The notes under the pieces: generated by a model | Databases searched by the model: none | Told to the model about the DNA's origin: nothing | What the model saw: only the letters and a program-made list of their open reading frames with translations | Assembly (NCBI RefSeq): GCF_020829495.1 | Contig: NZ_JAIVFQ010000070.1 | Coordinates: 1-36,353, forward strand | DNA: 36,353 nt | Direction of reading: 5' to 3' | Source: Nostoc favosum CHAB5714 | GTDB taxonomy: Bacteria; Cyanobacteriota; Cyanobacteriia; Cyanobacteriales; Nostocaceae | Shown: positions 25,804 through 33,467 of the stretch, piece by piece | Numbering within the stretch: position 1 is the stretch's first letter | Layout: every line of letters begins with the position of its first letter | Program-made: the position numbers and the translations under genes

Positions 25804-26748
25804 ATGCGTCAAAACCGATCTAAAGATAAATTACTCGAAACGGTCAGCCTTCTAGACGAGTTACCAGATCGGGCAGTTTTTTCGAGTAAATCGAAGGGTT
25901 GGAATGGTATTGTGACTGAATATTATCATCATCCCGCCAATGAATTAGTTTCGCCACCGCTGTCTCAACACCTGATTACCTTAAACTGTGGTTCACCCTA
26001 CCACCTTGTGCAACAGCTTGATGGCCAAGTTTATCAAGGGCAAGTTTTAACAGGAGAGATGATCCTGACACCTGCAAACTATACAACCCAATGGTGTTGG
26101 GATAGCCAAGTAGATGTTTTACACCTATGCTTGGAACCAAAATTTATTGATAAGGTTGCACTAGAAGCAGTCGAAGTAGATGCTAATCGTGTGGAAATTC
26201 TTAATTGTTTTGCTGGGGCTGACCTCCAGATTCAACATCTAGGTAATTTGCTGCTTGTCGAATTACAATCGGAAAAACTGGGTAATCGTCTCTACACCCA
26301 ATCATTAACCAATGCTTTAGCCGTTCATTTAATCAGAAAGTACAGCAGCATTCAGAAAACCGTCAGGCAGTACTCTGGTGGTTTACCCAAGTCTAAATTA
26401 CAATGGGCAATCACCTACATTCAAGAAAATTTAAACCAAGACTTAAGTTTGGATGAAATTGCGGCAGAGGTAAATCTAAGTTCATATCATTTTGCTCGTT
26501 TATTTAAACAATCAACAGGTTTAGCACCCCATCAGTATCAAATTCGTTGCCGGGTTGAACGTGCTAAGGAGTTGTTGCAACAGGGTCAAATGGCGATCGC
26601 GGATGTTGCTACTCATGTTGGTTTCTACGATCAAAGTCACCTCAGCCGTCATTTCAAGCGGATGTTCGGCGTTTCACCGAAAGTCATTCAGCAAAATAGC
26701 AATAACATCCTCTGGATTAGCAAAAGCGTCCAAGACTCCACCGCGTAA
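25804..26748 (+). CDS. AraC-family transcriptional regulator
   Basis: A 314-residue regulator. The C-terminal DNA-binding domain (about 205-305) has two helix-turn-helix units: LSLDEIAAEVNLSSYHFARL and FKQSTGLAPHQYQ, then IADVATHVGFYDQSHLSRHF and KRMFGVSPK, the second being the AraC signature. The N-terminal 190 residues form a probable cupin-like effector-binding domain. The start ATG at 25804 gives MRQNRSKDKLLETVS. It lies 69 bases upstream of the crotonase and VOC genes in the same direction, so it probably regulates them or is cotranscribed. The effector is unknown. The protein appears intact. Confidence 0.88.
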   Translation: MRQNRSKDKLLETVSLLDELPDRAVFSSKSKGWNGIVTEYYHHPANELVSPPLSQHLITLNCGSPYHLVQQLDGQVYQGQVLTGEMILTPANYTTQWCWDSQVDVLHLCLEPKFIDKVALEAVEVDANRVEILNCFAGADLQIQHLGNLLLVELQSEKLGNRLYTQSLTNALAVHLIRKYSSIQKTVRQYSGGLPKSKLQWAITYIQENLNQDLSLDEIAAEVNLSSYHFARLFKQSTGLAPHQYQIRCRVERAKELLQQGQMAIADVATHVGFYDQSHLSRHFKRMFGVSPKVIQQNSNNILWISKSVQDSTA

Positions 26749-26817
26749 GTCCTTTTAAAGTTGGAGTAGATAACAAACAGCGTCATTATTTACTCTAACT
26801 AGATTTTCAAGGCAGGG

Positions 26818-27597
26818 ATGGTCATGGCTAGTTTTGATACCTATAAAGACAAATACGAAAATCTCCGCATGGAGCGCACCGACTCTGGTATTTTGACAGT
26901 CACGATGCACACTAATGGCGGCTCCCACATCCATACGGGGAAAGCACATCGAGAGTTTCCAGATGCGTTTGGTGAAATTGCCCGTGATCGCCAAAATGAA
27001 GTTGTGATTTTAACGGGTGCTGGCGACCAATGGATTAGCCACATTGACTTTTCCACCGTGGATGACATTACTACACCATCTGGCTGGTATGCCATTATGA
27101 CAGAAGCGCGCCAACTTCTGTACAATTTTCTTGACATTAATGTTCCTGTGATCTCAACCGTCAACGGGCCGGCTCACATTCATGGTGAGTATGCGTTAAT
27201 TGCAGATATTATCTTGGCGGCTGAGGAGGCATACTTTCAAGATAACCAGCACCTATCGGTTGGGGGCGGAGTTGTACCCGCCGACGGGGTGCAGATTCTC
27301 TATCCAGCCGCAATGGGTGATATTCGAGGGCACTATTTTCTGTTAACAATGCAGAAACTATCAGCAGCAGAAGCATTGCAAATTGGTATGGTCAATGAGG
27401 TTCATCCTCGTGAAAAACTCTTAGCTAGAGCCAATGAGTTGGCACAGCAACTTCTTCGTCTCGATCCATATACACGCCGCTACACCCGACTGATGTTTAC
27501 CCGAAAGCTCAAGCCAAAAGTGATTGAGGAACTTTCCTTTGACATGGGTTTAGAGGGGCTTTCGGTGATCTCCGCCGTGAAACCTAAAAATTCATAA
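26818..27597 (+). CDS. Crotonase-superfamily hydrolase resembling 6-oxocamphor hydrolase
   Basis: A 259-residue enoyl-CoA hydratase/isomerase-fold protein. It resembles 6-oxocamphor hydrolase, which cleaves a C-C bond of a non-CoA beta-diketone (retro-Claisen). Matching segments: KYENLRMERTDSGILTVTMH (about 12-31), NEVVILTGAGDQW (about 60), VPVISTVNGPAHIHGEYALI (about 117), FQDNQHLSVGGGVVPADGVQ (about 145) with the His and Asp that correspond to catalytic His145 and Asp154, and RGHYFLLTMQKLSAAEAL (about 175). Classical crotonase CoA-binding features are less clear. Start at 26818 or the next ATG at 26824; AAGG lies upstream. It probably forms an operon with the preceding regulator and the VOC gene. 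The natural substrate is unknown. Confidence 0.8.
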   Translation: MVMASFDTYKDKYENLRMERTDSGILTVTMHTNGGSHIHTGKAHREFPDAFGEIARDRQNEVVILTGAGDQWISHIDFSTVDDITTPSGWYAIMTEARQLLYNFLDINVPVISTVNGPAHIHGEYALIADIILAAEEAYFQDNQHLSVGGGVVPADGVQILYPAAMGDIRGHYFLLTMQKLSAAEALQIGMVNEVHPREKLLARANELAQQLLRLDPYTRRYTRLMFTRKLKPKVIEELSFDMGLEGLSVISAVKPKNS

Positions 27598-27646
27598 CCA
27601 GTAGAGCATAGGCAGCATTTATCAAATCACTGACAAGAGAAATACC

Positions 27647-28060
27647 ATGATTCATAATCAACAGCAAAGCAAAGGTATTGAGAGCTTACAGCTTGTTAAC
27701 GTTGCAGTATCGGTGATGAATTTGGATGAGGCAATCGCTTGGTATAGTGATAAATTGGATTTCAAGCTGAAATATCGAACACCAGCGATTGAAGGAATTG
27801 AGTTAGCTCTGATGGAGAAAAACGAACTCTACATCGACCTAATTCACTATCCTCAACCGATTAATCTAGAAATTGAGCGTAAACAGCCGCCGTTTCACCT
27901 ACAAATTACAGGCTTACGCAACCTGGTATTTTTTGTAGACGACATTGCAACTGCAAATACCGAACTCAAAGAAAAAGGCGTGGATTTGATGTGGGAGAGC
28001 AATTTTCTGCCTCACTTGGGAACCAAAGTGACAGCTTTTCGGGATCTGGACGGTAGTTAA
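27647..28060 (+). CDS. VOC-family (glyoxalase/dioxygenase-like) protein, shortened 3' end
   Basis: A 137-residue vicinal oxygen chelate protein, 49 bases after the crotonase gene. The two beta-alpha-beta-beta-beta modules are seen: LQLVNVAVSVMNLDEAIAWY with SDKLDFKLKYR, and LRNLVFFVDDIATANTELKE, ending VTAFRDLDGS. The last segment should read FRDPDGN followed by about ten residues; here a stop follows directly, so the C-terminal strand is missing. The final 95 bases overlap the opposite-strand Coq4-like gene. A metal ligand usually lies near the first strand (His or Gln) and in the ELYIDLIHY strand, but ligands cannot be assigned with confidence. The substrate is probably linked to the crotonase reaction, by position only. 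Confidence 0.7.
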   Translation: MIHNQQQSKGIESLQLVNVAVSVMNLDEAIAWYSDKLDFKLKYRTPAIEGIELALMEKNELYIDLIHYPQPINLEIERKQPPFHLQITGLRNLVFFVDDIATANTELKEKGVDLMWESNFLPHLGTKVTAFRDLDGS

Positions 28061-28697
28061 CTGGTTGCACATTTAATTCTGCACGCAATAGTACCACAGG
28101 CTTTTCCCAGAAATGTTCCCATTTTTGAGCAATCAAGGGTTTAGCGTTGTTGCCCATGTTCCATCCTTGTGAGATCGCCATCAGCAGAGGAGAGAGAAAC
28201 TGCGGTCGCCACAGACTTACAGAAATTAGCGCGTTGGCAATCAACAAGCTTGCTAAGGGTAGTTGAAGTTGTGCCAAATAAAAAGCTTGTAAGCCAATTT
28301 CTCCAATTTCACTTGTATCAAATCCGGTTATGATGTGCCAAATATCATGGGTCTGCCGCCAGCGATTTTCTATGTAACTGCTATCAGAATTGCTCTTTAT
28401 TTCTGGCTCTAGCGTTTTAAAGCTTGACTGTTTCATGTGGCTAGCATAGGTGTAGCCCAAGGAATCTGGAGGATATTGTAGTAAAGCTTCTAAATCATGT
28501 GTAGGAGCAATATAGCGTTCTGCCAAGATATCTGCTACTTCTGGAATTGTTTTCATACTTGCAACCGCTAGTTGAAAAGCACGACTATCGAGTAGACTAT
28601 TGCTCAATTCCCAAACAGGTTTTAGATTACCCTTTTCATCTAACAAAAGCATGACGAAAGCTTTTATCCCTTTGAGTGTCTGAACAATGGATGGCAT
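27966..28697 (-). CDS. Coq4-family protein
   Basis: A 243-residue homologue of COQ4, the ubiquinone-biosynthesis protein recently linked to C1 processing of the quinone ring in eukaryotes; cyanobacteria make plastoquinone, so the role here is open. The zinc-binding motif is visible as RQTHDIWHIITGFDTSE (HDxxH, about 117-133) with a following Glu (GEIGLQAFYLAQ). Terminal helix: WEHFWEKPVVLLRAELNV (about 194-211). The last 30 or so residues (PVNYRPDPEKLS onward) are antisense to genuine VOC coding and are unlikely to be native, so the 3' end is probably chimeric. Start ATG with AGG about 8 bases upstream. It is divergent from the TetR gene and shares the operator at 28729-28775. Confidence 0.75.
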   Translation of the reverse strand: MPSIVQTLKGIKAFVMLLLDEKGNLKPVWELSNSLLDSRAFQLAVASMKTIPEVADILAERYIAPTHDLEALLQYPPDSLGYTYASHMKQSSFKTLEPEIKSNSDSSYIENRWRQTHDIWHIITGFDTSEIGEIGLQAFYLAQLQLPLASLLIANALISVSLWRPQFLSPLLMAISQGWNMGNNAKPLIAQKWEHFWEKPVVLLRAELNVQPVNYRPDPEKLSLWFPSEAENCSPTSNPRLFL

Positions 28698-28728
28698 GAT
28701 ATGACCTGTTAAATATGAAATTTACCAC

Positions 28729-28775
28729 AAACATGAACAATGTTCATTTTTAATATATGAACATTGTTCATGTTT
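28729..28775. promoter_or_regulatory. TetR-type double operator between coq4-like and tetR
   Basis: ATGAACAATGTTCAT (28733-28747) and ATGAACATTGTTCAT (28757-28771) are near-palindromes and reverse complements of each other. With flanking AAAC and GTTT they form a 19-bp-arm perfect inverted repeat with a 9-base spacer. It lies 32 bases from the coq4-like start and 21 from the TetR start, the expected place for a TetR regulator to control itself and the divergent gene. Confidence 0.75.
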
Positions 28776-28795
28776 GTCAATGATAATCTTGAAGG

Positions 28796-29428
28796 ATGAC
28801 AAAAGAACTTCACAAAGCCTCAACCATGCGACGCCAACCCAAGCAGGCACGTAGCCAAGAACGAGTTCATCACATTTTGGATGTGGCAGAGCAGCTTTTT
28901 ATCGAATTTGGTTACGAGCAAACCACTACAAGAGCTATCGCCACACGTGCAGCCATTCCAGTTGGCTCGTTATACCAATTTTTTCCAGACAAAGAGGCAC
29001 TTGTCCGGGCGCTTGCCAATCGCTACTTTGAACAGGAATATCAAATTTTTGTACAACTTCATACAGAGCTGGCAAAGGCTGATATTGTTACTTACGTTGA
29101 GCGCATGGTAAATGCGTTTGAAGATTTTGCACAGCAGCATCCTGGTTATCGAGCAGTATTAGGACAGTTAATCGACTTGATGACAGTTACTGATGCCAGT
29201 AAGTTTAACGAATATGACCAACAGATATTAGTTGAACTGGCTGATTTCTTTGCACGACGAAATCCTCTACTTGATGTCACTCAATCTCAACTGATTGCGA
29301 CAACCGTAGTCAAAGTCTCTAATGAACTGCTGTGGCTTTCATTCACGCGTGAGCCACTTGAGCGCAAACAACTGGTTCAGGAAACCAAAACCTTAATTAC
29401 TGCCTATTTGCAAACATATCAAATTTAA
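28796..29428 (+). CDS. TetR/AcrR-family transcriptional regulator
   Basis: A repressor of about 200 residues (210 from the first ATG). The N-terminal HTH is clear: QARSQERVHHILDVAEQLF and FGYEQTTTRAIATRAAIPVG, then SLYQFFPDKEALVRALANRY. The rest is the helical ligand-binding and dimer domain. The ATG at 28796 has GAAGG too close; the next in-frame ATG at 28826 (MRRQPKQARSQ) matches the usual family N-terminus and may be the real start. It is divergent from the Coq4-like gene with the paired operator between them, so it probably represses both; the ligand is unknown. The stop overlaps the end of an opposite-strand remnant. Confidence 0.88.
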   Translation: MTKELHKASTMRRQPKQARSQERVHHILDVAEQLFIEFGYEQTTTRAIATRAAIPVGSLYQFFPDKEALVRALANRYFEQEYQIFVQLHTELAKADIVTYVERMVNAFEDFAQQHPGYRAVLGQLIDLMTVTDASKFNEYDQQILVELADFFARRNPLLDVTQSQLIATTVVKVSNELLWLSFTREPLERKQLVQETKTLITAYLQTYQI

Positions 29429-29573
29429 CTATCTTGAACATCTCCAATACTTGCTCCCGCCTTTGTGATAGACGCTTTTACCTCTATGAAACCCAAAAGT
29501 TCTTCTTCAAACGCAGTCAAATACGGGCGTTTCAATTCCCCCAAGTATTTTAGGACTGCCTAGAATGGTGTTT

Positions 29574-30314
29574 CTAGGTTGCCACTGTACCGCAACCTAC
29601 TGATGCGATAGCCGAAGGCTTAAGCGAGAGCTTATCACCCAAATACTTCAGCACAGCACTTGGGGCATCTTCCAAGTTCTCGCTTTCCCGTAGCCTACTG
29701 ATGCGATCGCAAATCACCTGCATCTGCTGACACTCCGCAGGCAGGTAATTGTAAGATTTAAGGTGCTGCAAACCAACGGTGTACTCCCCATCCCAGGTTT
29801 TGACAGTGCAACTAAAATCATTTACTCTTGCGACTATCCCCCAGCAGCCACCCTTACCTCTGAGTTCTGGATTCTCTTTTGCAAGGATTTGGCAGACTTC
29901 GCCAATCTGGTAGGTATTGGGTACTTTCGTCCTTTCCATGATGCGCTGCACAACATCTTTGACGATTCTACCAGTGGGCACTTTCCCGCCAGCAAGTTCT
30001 ACCGCCTGTTGCCATACTTCTTGCTGTTCCTGGGGTTCAAGCTTTGTCATGGGTCGAACTTGCCCCTCTGCTGTCGGCAATTTGTGATCAAATTGATCAC
30101 AAATTTCAACCAAGTTATCAAAAACAACAGCCGCATCCATTAAAAGATAGGACTGGCGACGACTATGGCCAAAGCGATCGCGGCAATATTCCTCAAACGT
30201 CTTGTGGGTCGAGCGGTACAATCTGCGATCGCCTACGGCGGGGCGAAGCCCATCGCGCAATTCTGCCAAAGCCTTACCCGCCTCGAAAAACGTCCGTTCC
30301 ACCTTTCGCTCCAA
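29574..30314 (-). pseudogene. DUF3102-like plasmid-type protein, copy 1, decayed
   Basis: The 246-residue frame starts at MERKVERTFFEAGKAL and includes LYRSTHKTFEEYCRDRFG (DUF3102-like), VRPMTKLEPQEQQEVW, KVPTGRIVKDVVQRIMER, ELRGKGGCWGIV and YNYLPAECQQM. Compared with copy 2 (32213-33283), three changes are seen. A 24-bp insert (30233-30256) adds eight in-frame residues (GLRPAVGD). A 26-bp insert (30324-30349) shifts the frame, so N-terminal sequence with VEVPELTEQEQSD survives upstream in another frame up to about 30500. At the 3' end part of the tail is duplicated and the native end (LGELKRPYLTAFEEELLGF) lies out of frame at about 29440-29560. The proteins are common on cyanobacterial plasmids; function unknown. 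Confidence 0.65.
30233..30256. repeat. 24-bp small dispersed repeat insertion
   Basis: The insert begins CTACGGCGGGGCGAAGCC and ends CATCGC, directly after a HIP1 octamer. It is absent from the paralogue at the matching place (about 33035). The length and GC-rich core match the small dispersed repeats known from Nostoc. Confidence 0.7.
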
Positions 30315-30323
30315 ATGCAGGCG

Positions 30324-30349
30324 GCAAGCGTAGCCATGCCGTCAGGCTT
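30324..30349. repeat. 26-bp small dispersed repeat insertion
   Basis: The insert begins GCAAGCGTAGCCATGCC and is absent from the paralogue, where GCAGGCG continues directly into ATCGCTCTGC. It is not a multiple of three and disrupts the frame of copy 1. Confidence 0.7.
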
Positions 30350-30692
30350 ATCGCTCTGCTCCTGCTCGGTTAATTCTGGAACTTCAACAGCAGGAACGTC
30401 AATGATTGCTGAAGCTGGGTCTTCTGAAGGGGTAATGTCTGAGTTGGGAGATTCTGGATTGTGTGATGCGGCAGAGGTGGCTTTTTTGCGGTTACGGGGT
30501 GGGGCAGCAAGTCAACATCTTAATTCTTTTGGGCAATATGAAAAGGCTCTAAACGGTCGGGTGCAAGCGGATTGTTTGGCTACGATGGGAGCAAATAGCG
30601 GTGAAGTATTTATACAGAATCTGACCGAAGTTACTAACCTCTCTTCATTGCGATCAGTAAAGCAACGGCTCGAATTGTAACTGCCTTCTCAA

Positions 30693-31088
30693 TTACTCAT
30701 TGGGAGTTCTCGTCTTTTGAATCATCTGTTGGATTGTTTCGGTTTCGCCAATTTCATAAAGACTGATCAAACCATCCTCAATAGTAAAAATTTGCTCAAT
30801 TGTTGCATCCGCAAGCAAATTGCCTTGCAAATCTCTGACGATTTGATGAACGGTAACGACATTTCGATTGTTTTCATCCGTCTCGAATTTTAAGGTTTCA
30901 AGCTGCACTTGAATAACCTTATATTGATTAGTCCAGTATTCGCGCACCGCGTCGCGTCCATAAACGAAACCGCCTTCGACCCCGTTGGCCCATTTCACGT
31001 CCGGGTGCATCACCGAGATGATTGTTTCAATCTCGCCTTTGTTGAAGGCTTCGTATAAATTTTGCAGAAACTGCTGATTTGAACTCAT
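30693..31088 (-). CDS. SnoaL/NTF2-like protein
   Basis: A 131-residue cone-shaped alpha-plus-beta barrel protein of the SnoaL/nuclear transport factor 2-like superfamily: NQQFLQNLYEAFNKGEIETI (about 4-23), VMHPDVKWANGVEGG (about 26-40), YGRDAVREYWTNQ (about 43), and the strands VVTVHQIVRDLQGNLLADAT and EQIFTIEDGLISLYEIGE. Members are small-molecule isomerases, hydrolases or simple binders; nothing here singles out a reaction. The start ATG has a weak GGATGG about 10 bases upstream. It appears monocistronic and intact. The neighbourhood of plasmid-type genes gives no pathway hint. Confidence 0.8.
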   Translation of the reverse strand: MSSNQQFLQNLYEAFNKGEIETIISVMHPDVKWANGVEGGFVYGRDAVREYWTNQYKVIQVQLETLKFETDENNRNVVTVHQIVRDLQGNLLADATIEQIFTIEDGLISLYEIGETETIQQMIQKTRTPNE

Positions 31089-31374
31089 AATTGTTCACCA
31101 TCCAATACGAATGTCATTAAAACAAGAAAACAGCCCAACTATTTACTATACGGAAAATAAACAGAAAGTGCATCGAGATTGATGTTTTTGCTGAATCTCG
31201 CAACTTAGCTCGGTTTTAACAGTAGTGCTGCCTATCGGCAAGCCCTTCTTTCTGATGGGGTTCAGACTCGACGGGAACCCTTACGGATTCGGCAGTTCCT
31301 CTACTTGGAAAAACCCCTTTCTGCGGACTGCTTCACCGCCAAGACTCTGACCTCTTCACCGCTTTGCTCCCGAC

Positions 31375-31430
31375 ACTCTGCTCTTGTTCAGTCAGTTCAG
31401 GTACTTCAACAGGAGTTACCGTGACAGCCT
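31375..31430 (-). pseudogene. DUF3102-like family, third copy, fragment only
   Basis: Minus-strand sequence here encodes AVTVTPVEVPELTEQEQS, nearly the same as IDVPAVEVPELTEQEQSD in copy 1 and VPAVEVPELTEQEQSD in copy 2. After QS it enters unrelated sequence (31190-31374), which looks like repeat-derived DNA. Only the N-terminal piece remains. Confidence 0.6.
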
Positions 31431-31435
31431 CAGAA

Positions 31436-31696
31436 TCATGATTTCATCATCCCCAGCAATTGCAATATCTCCTTAACAGCCGCTTTCTCTCGCTCCATCT
31501 GCTGAACACGATTCAGTAACCGCTTGGGAATGTACTTTGACGACTTGACCAAGCGATCGCCCTCACTCCAAAATTCGTAGTGATAGTATGCCTGTTGGTA
31601 ATCTCTGCCGTTCTTAGTAATGGTTCGCCAATGAATACTACCGCTATCTTCCCTCTTGTACCGTCGTATTTTACTAGGGTTTACTGCAATGCTCAA
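31436..31696 (-). CDS. Small DUF6788-like protein
   Basis: An 86-residue basic protein with the pattern IRRYKREDSGSIHWRTITKN, YQQAYYHYEFWSEG, SSKYIPKRLLNRVQQME and a C-terminal helix AAVKEILQLLGMM. The YYHYE..W and SKYIPK segments match a small cyanobacterial family, often on plasmids, which I recall as DUF6788. Function is unknown, but aromatic and basic residues would suit nucleic-acid binding. The start is a TTG (MSIAVNPSKI) without a good ribosome binding site; the true start could lie nearby. It runs towards the third DUF3102-like fragment. Confidence 0.65.
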   Translation of the reverse strand: MSIAVNPSKIRRYKREDSGSIHWRTITKNGRDYQQAYYHYEFWSEGDRLVKSSKYIPKRLLNRVQQMEREKAAVKEILQLLGMMKS

Positions 31697-31819
31697 CAGC
31701 GATAATATCGATACAATTGCGTGATTGACAGTTTCAGCTTAACAATAGCGATTATAATTACCTGCCGCGTCAATTACTCAATTCGGGTGAGCGCATAGAC
31801 ATTTTTACTAGGAAACAAT

Positions 31820-32191
31820 ATGGCAGACCTCAACGGTAATTGGTTAGGAACTTATTGGCAAGATGACATCCCTAGTCGCTTTGAAGCAACCTTTGTTCAG
31901 AGTGGAAATACTTTCAGTGGTTCCATTTTGGATGACAACTATTTAGGAGAAGCTCAGGTCAATGGCGAGGTAATTGGGCGCACTGTCAGTTTTACTAAAC
32001 GTTATTTAATTACCTCACCTGTACCAGTTAGATATACAGGCATAGTTTCAGAAAATGAAGATTATATGCAAGGAAAGTGGAATATAGGTTTGCAGTATTC
32101 TGGTGTATGGTCAGCCCGACGCGGTGGAGAAAACCTGATTGTAGATTTACAAACTCGGCTTGAACAGCAAACTTCATTGACGATGACTTAA
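31820..32191 (+). CDS. Conserved cyanobacterial beta-rich protein
   Basis: A 123-residue protein made mostly of short beta strands, like a small barrel: MADLNGNWLGTYWQD, RFEATFVQSGNTFSGSILDD, LGEAQVNGEVIGRTVSFTKR, VRYTGIVSENEDYMQGKWNI and YSGVWSARRGG. The pattern resembles lipocalin-like sheets, and I recall it as a conserved cyanobacterial hypothetical family. No signal peptide, so it is cytosolic. AGGAAA lies about 5 bases before the ATG. It appears to be a single gene, convergent with copy 2 of the DUF3102-like family. The ligand, if any, is unknown. Confidence 0.7.
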   Translation: MADLNGNWLGTYWQDDIPSRFEATFVQSGNTFSGSILDDNYLGEAQVNGEVIGRTVSFTKRYLITSPVPVRYTGIVSENEDYMQGKWNIGLQYSGVWSARRGGENLIVDLQTRLEQQTSLTMT

Positions 32192-32212
32192 TCGCTCACA
32201 TAAATCCCTGCC

Positions 32213-33283
32213 TTACCCCCAGCTTTCTTTATGTGTAATTTCCGACTCTAAAAGACTCAGCACTTTTTCTTCCAATGCCGTCAAATAAGCCCGATTCAGC
32301 TTTCCTAACGACTCTAAAAACTTCTGCACCGACTCCTCCAGCTCACTCGAATACACCCGATTGATGCGATCGCTAATCTCCCGAACCTGCTGACATTCGG
32401 CAGGCAGGTAATTGTAAGATTTGAGGTGCTGCAAACCAACGGCGTACTCGCCATCCCAGGTTTTGACAGTACAACTGAATTCGCCCACATGGTTAACGAT
32501 ACCCCAGCAGCCACCTTTGCCTCTTAATTCGGGATTGTCTTTAACAAGGATTTGGCAGACTTCGCCAATTTGGTAGGTGTTTGGTACTTTTGTACGTTCC
32601 ATGATGCGCTGCACAACGTCTTTCACAATCCTACCAGTCGGCACTTTCCCGCCAGCAAGTTCTACTGCTCTTAGCCACGCTTGCTGCTGTTCCTGGGGTT
32701 CAAGCTTTGTCATGGGTCGAACTTGCCCCTCTGCTGTCGGCAAAATGTCCACAATTTGTGGACATTTTTGCAAGTTGTCCACAACAACTGCCGCATCAAC
32801 TAGCTGGTAAGAACGGGAACGATTGTAGCCAAACCTGTCTAACCCGGATTTCTCACCGATGCTCAAAGCCTGTGCTTGTGAAGGGGAGCAGGGGAGCAGA
32901 GGAGAGTTATTGTATAAGTTCTTTCCCCTCTGCCCCTCTGCCCCTCTGCTCCTCTGCCCCTTCCCTCAAGCTTGTGAGAAATGCGGGTCTAAACAGTACT
33001 CATCAAAGGTTTTGTGCGTGGAGCGGTACAATCTGCGATCGCGTAATTCTATTAAAGCATTGCCTGCTTCAAAAAACGCCCGCTCCACCTTCCGTTCCAA
33101 ATGCAGGCGATCGCTCTGCTCCTGCTCGGTTAGTTCCGGTACTTCAACAGCAGGAACGTCCAGAATTACTACATCCTGATTATTCTGGGAAGAGATATCT
33201 TGCTGTGTTTTGCTAACTGGTGGTTCTGAGCCAGCAGAGACAGTGGAAGTAGGTTTGTTGCGTTTAGAGAATGGCTTTTGCAT
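32213..33283 (-). pseudogene. DUF3102-like plasmid-type protein, copy 2, split by a MITE
   Basis: Start at MQKPFSKRNKPTSTVSAG (33283). The N-terminal part reads to RSTHKTFDEYCLDP, then runs into the miniature element and stops. The rest continues from DRFGYNRSRSYQLVDAA through VRPMTKLEPQEQQQAW, KVPTGRIVKDVVQRIMER, ELRGKGGCWGIV and LGKLNRAYLTALEEKVLSLL to the stop. Removing the 145-bp element and one 5-bp duplication joins CLD to RFGYNRS exactly in frame, giving about 307 residues. Apart from the insertion the gene looks undamaged, so the event is recent. The family has an N-terminal DUF3102-like segment and a C-terminal domain with a conserved CW (GKGGCWGIV). It is recurrent on cyanobacterial plasmids; function is unknown. 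Confidence 0.85.
32843..32987. mobile_element. 145-bp MITE with TCTAA target duplication
   Basis: Terminal inverted repeats CCCGGATTTCTCAC (32843-32856) and GTGAGAAATGCGGG (32974-32987) match at 13 of 14 positions. The 5-bp direct repeat TCTAA flanks it exactly (32838-32842 and 32988-32992). Inside is a large imperfect palindrome of GGGGAGCAG and CTGCTCCTCTGCCCC repeats. It has no coding capacity, so it would need a transposase acting in trans. Confidence 0.9.
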
Positions 33284-33467
33284 GGCTTCGCTTCCTACTT
33301 CTCACTATTTTCAGATTTACATCAAGGTCAACCCCTAGCACTGATTTAATTTACGAAGCGTTTTCTAAGTTAGGGATAGATAGCTTTTTATCGACAATTT
33401 GAAACCAATGTGTCTGCTGTATAGAGTATTTATGCTTAATTATGAGTGCCAAATGGTTCAAGTCTCA

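Noticed and set aside
30165..30680. Long plus-strand open frame opposite the DUF3102-like copy 1
   Set aside because: The minus strand carries clear homology to copy 2 through most of it; only the last 50 codons are not antisense and they lack recognisable features.
32813..32866. ATG start (MSIGEKSGL) for the downstream half of copy 2
   Set aside because: The ATG lies inside the MITE; the residues before DRFGYN come from the element.
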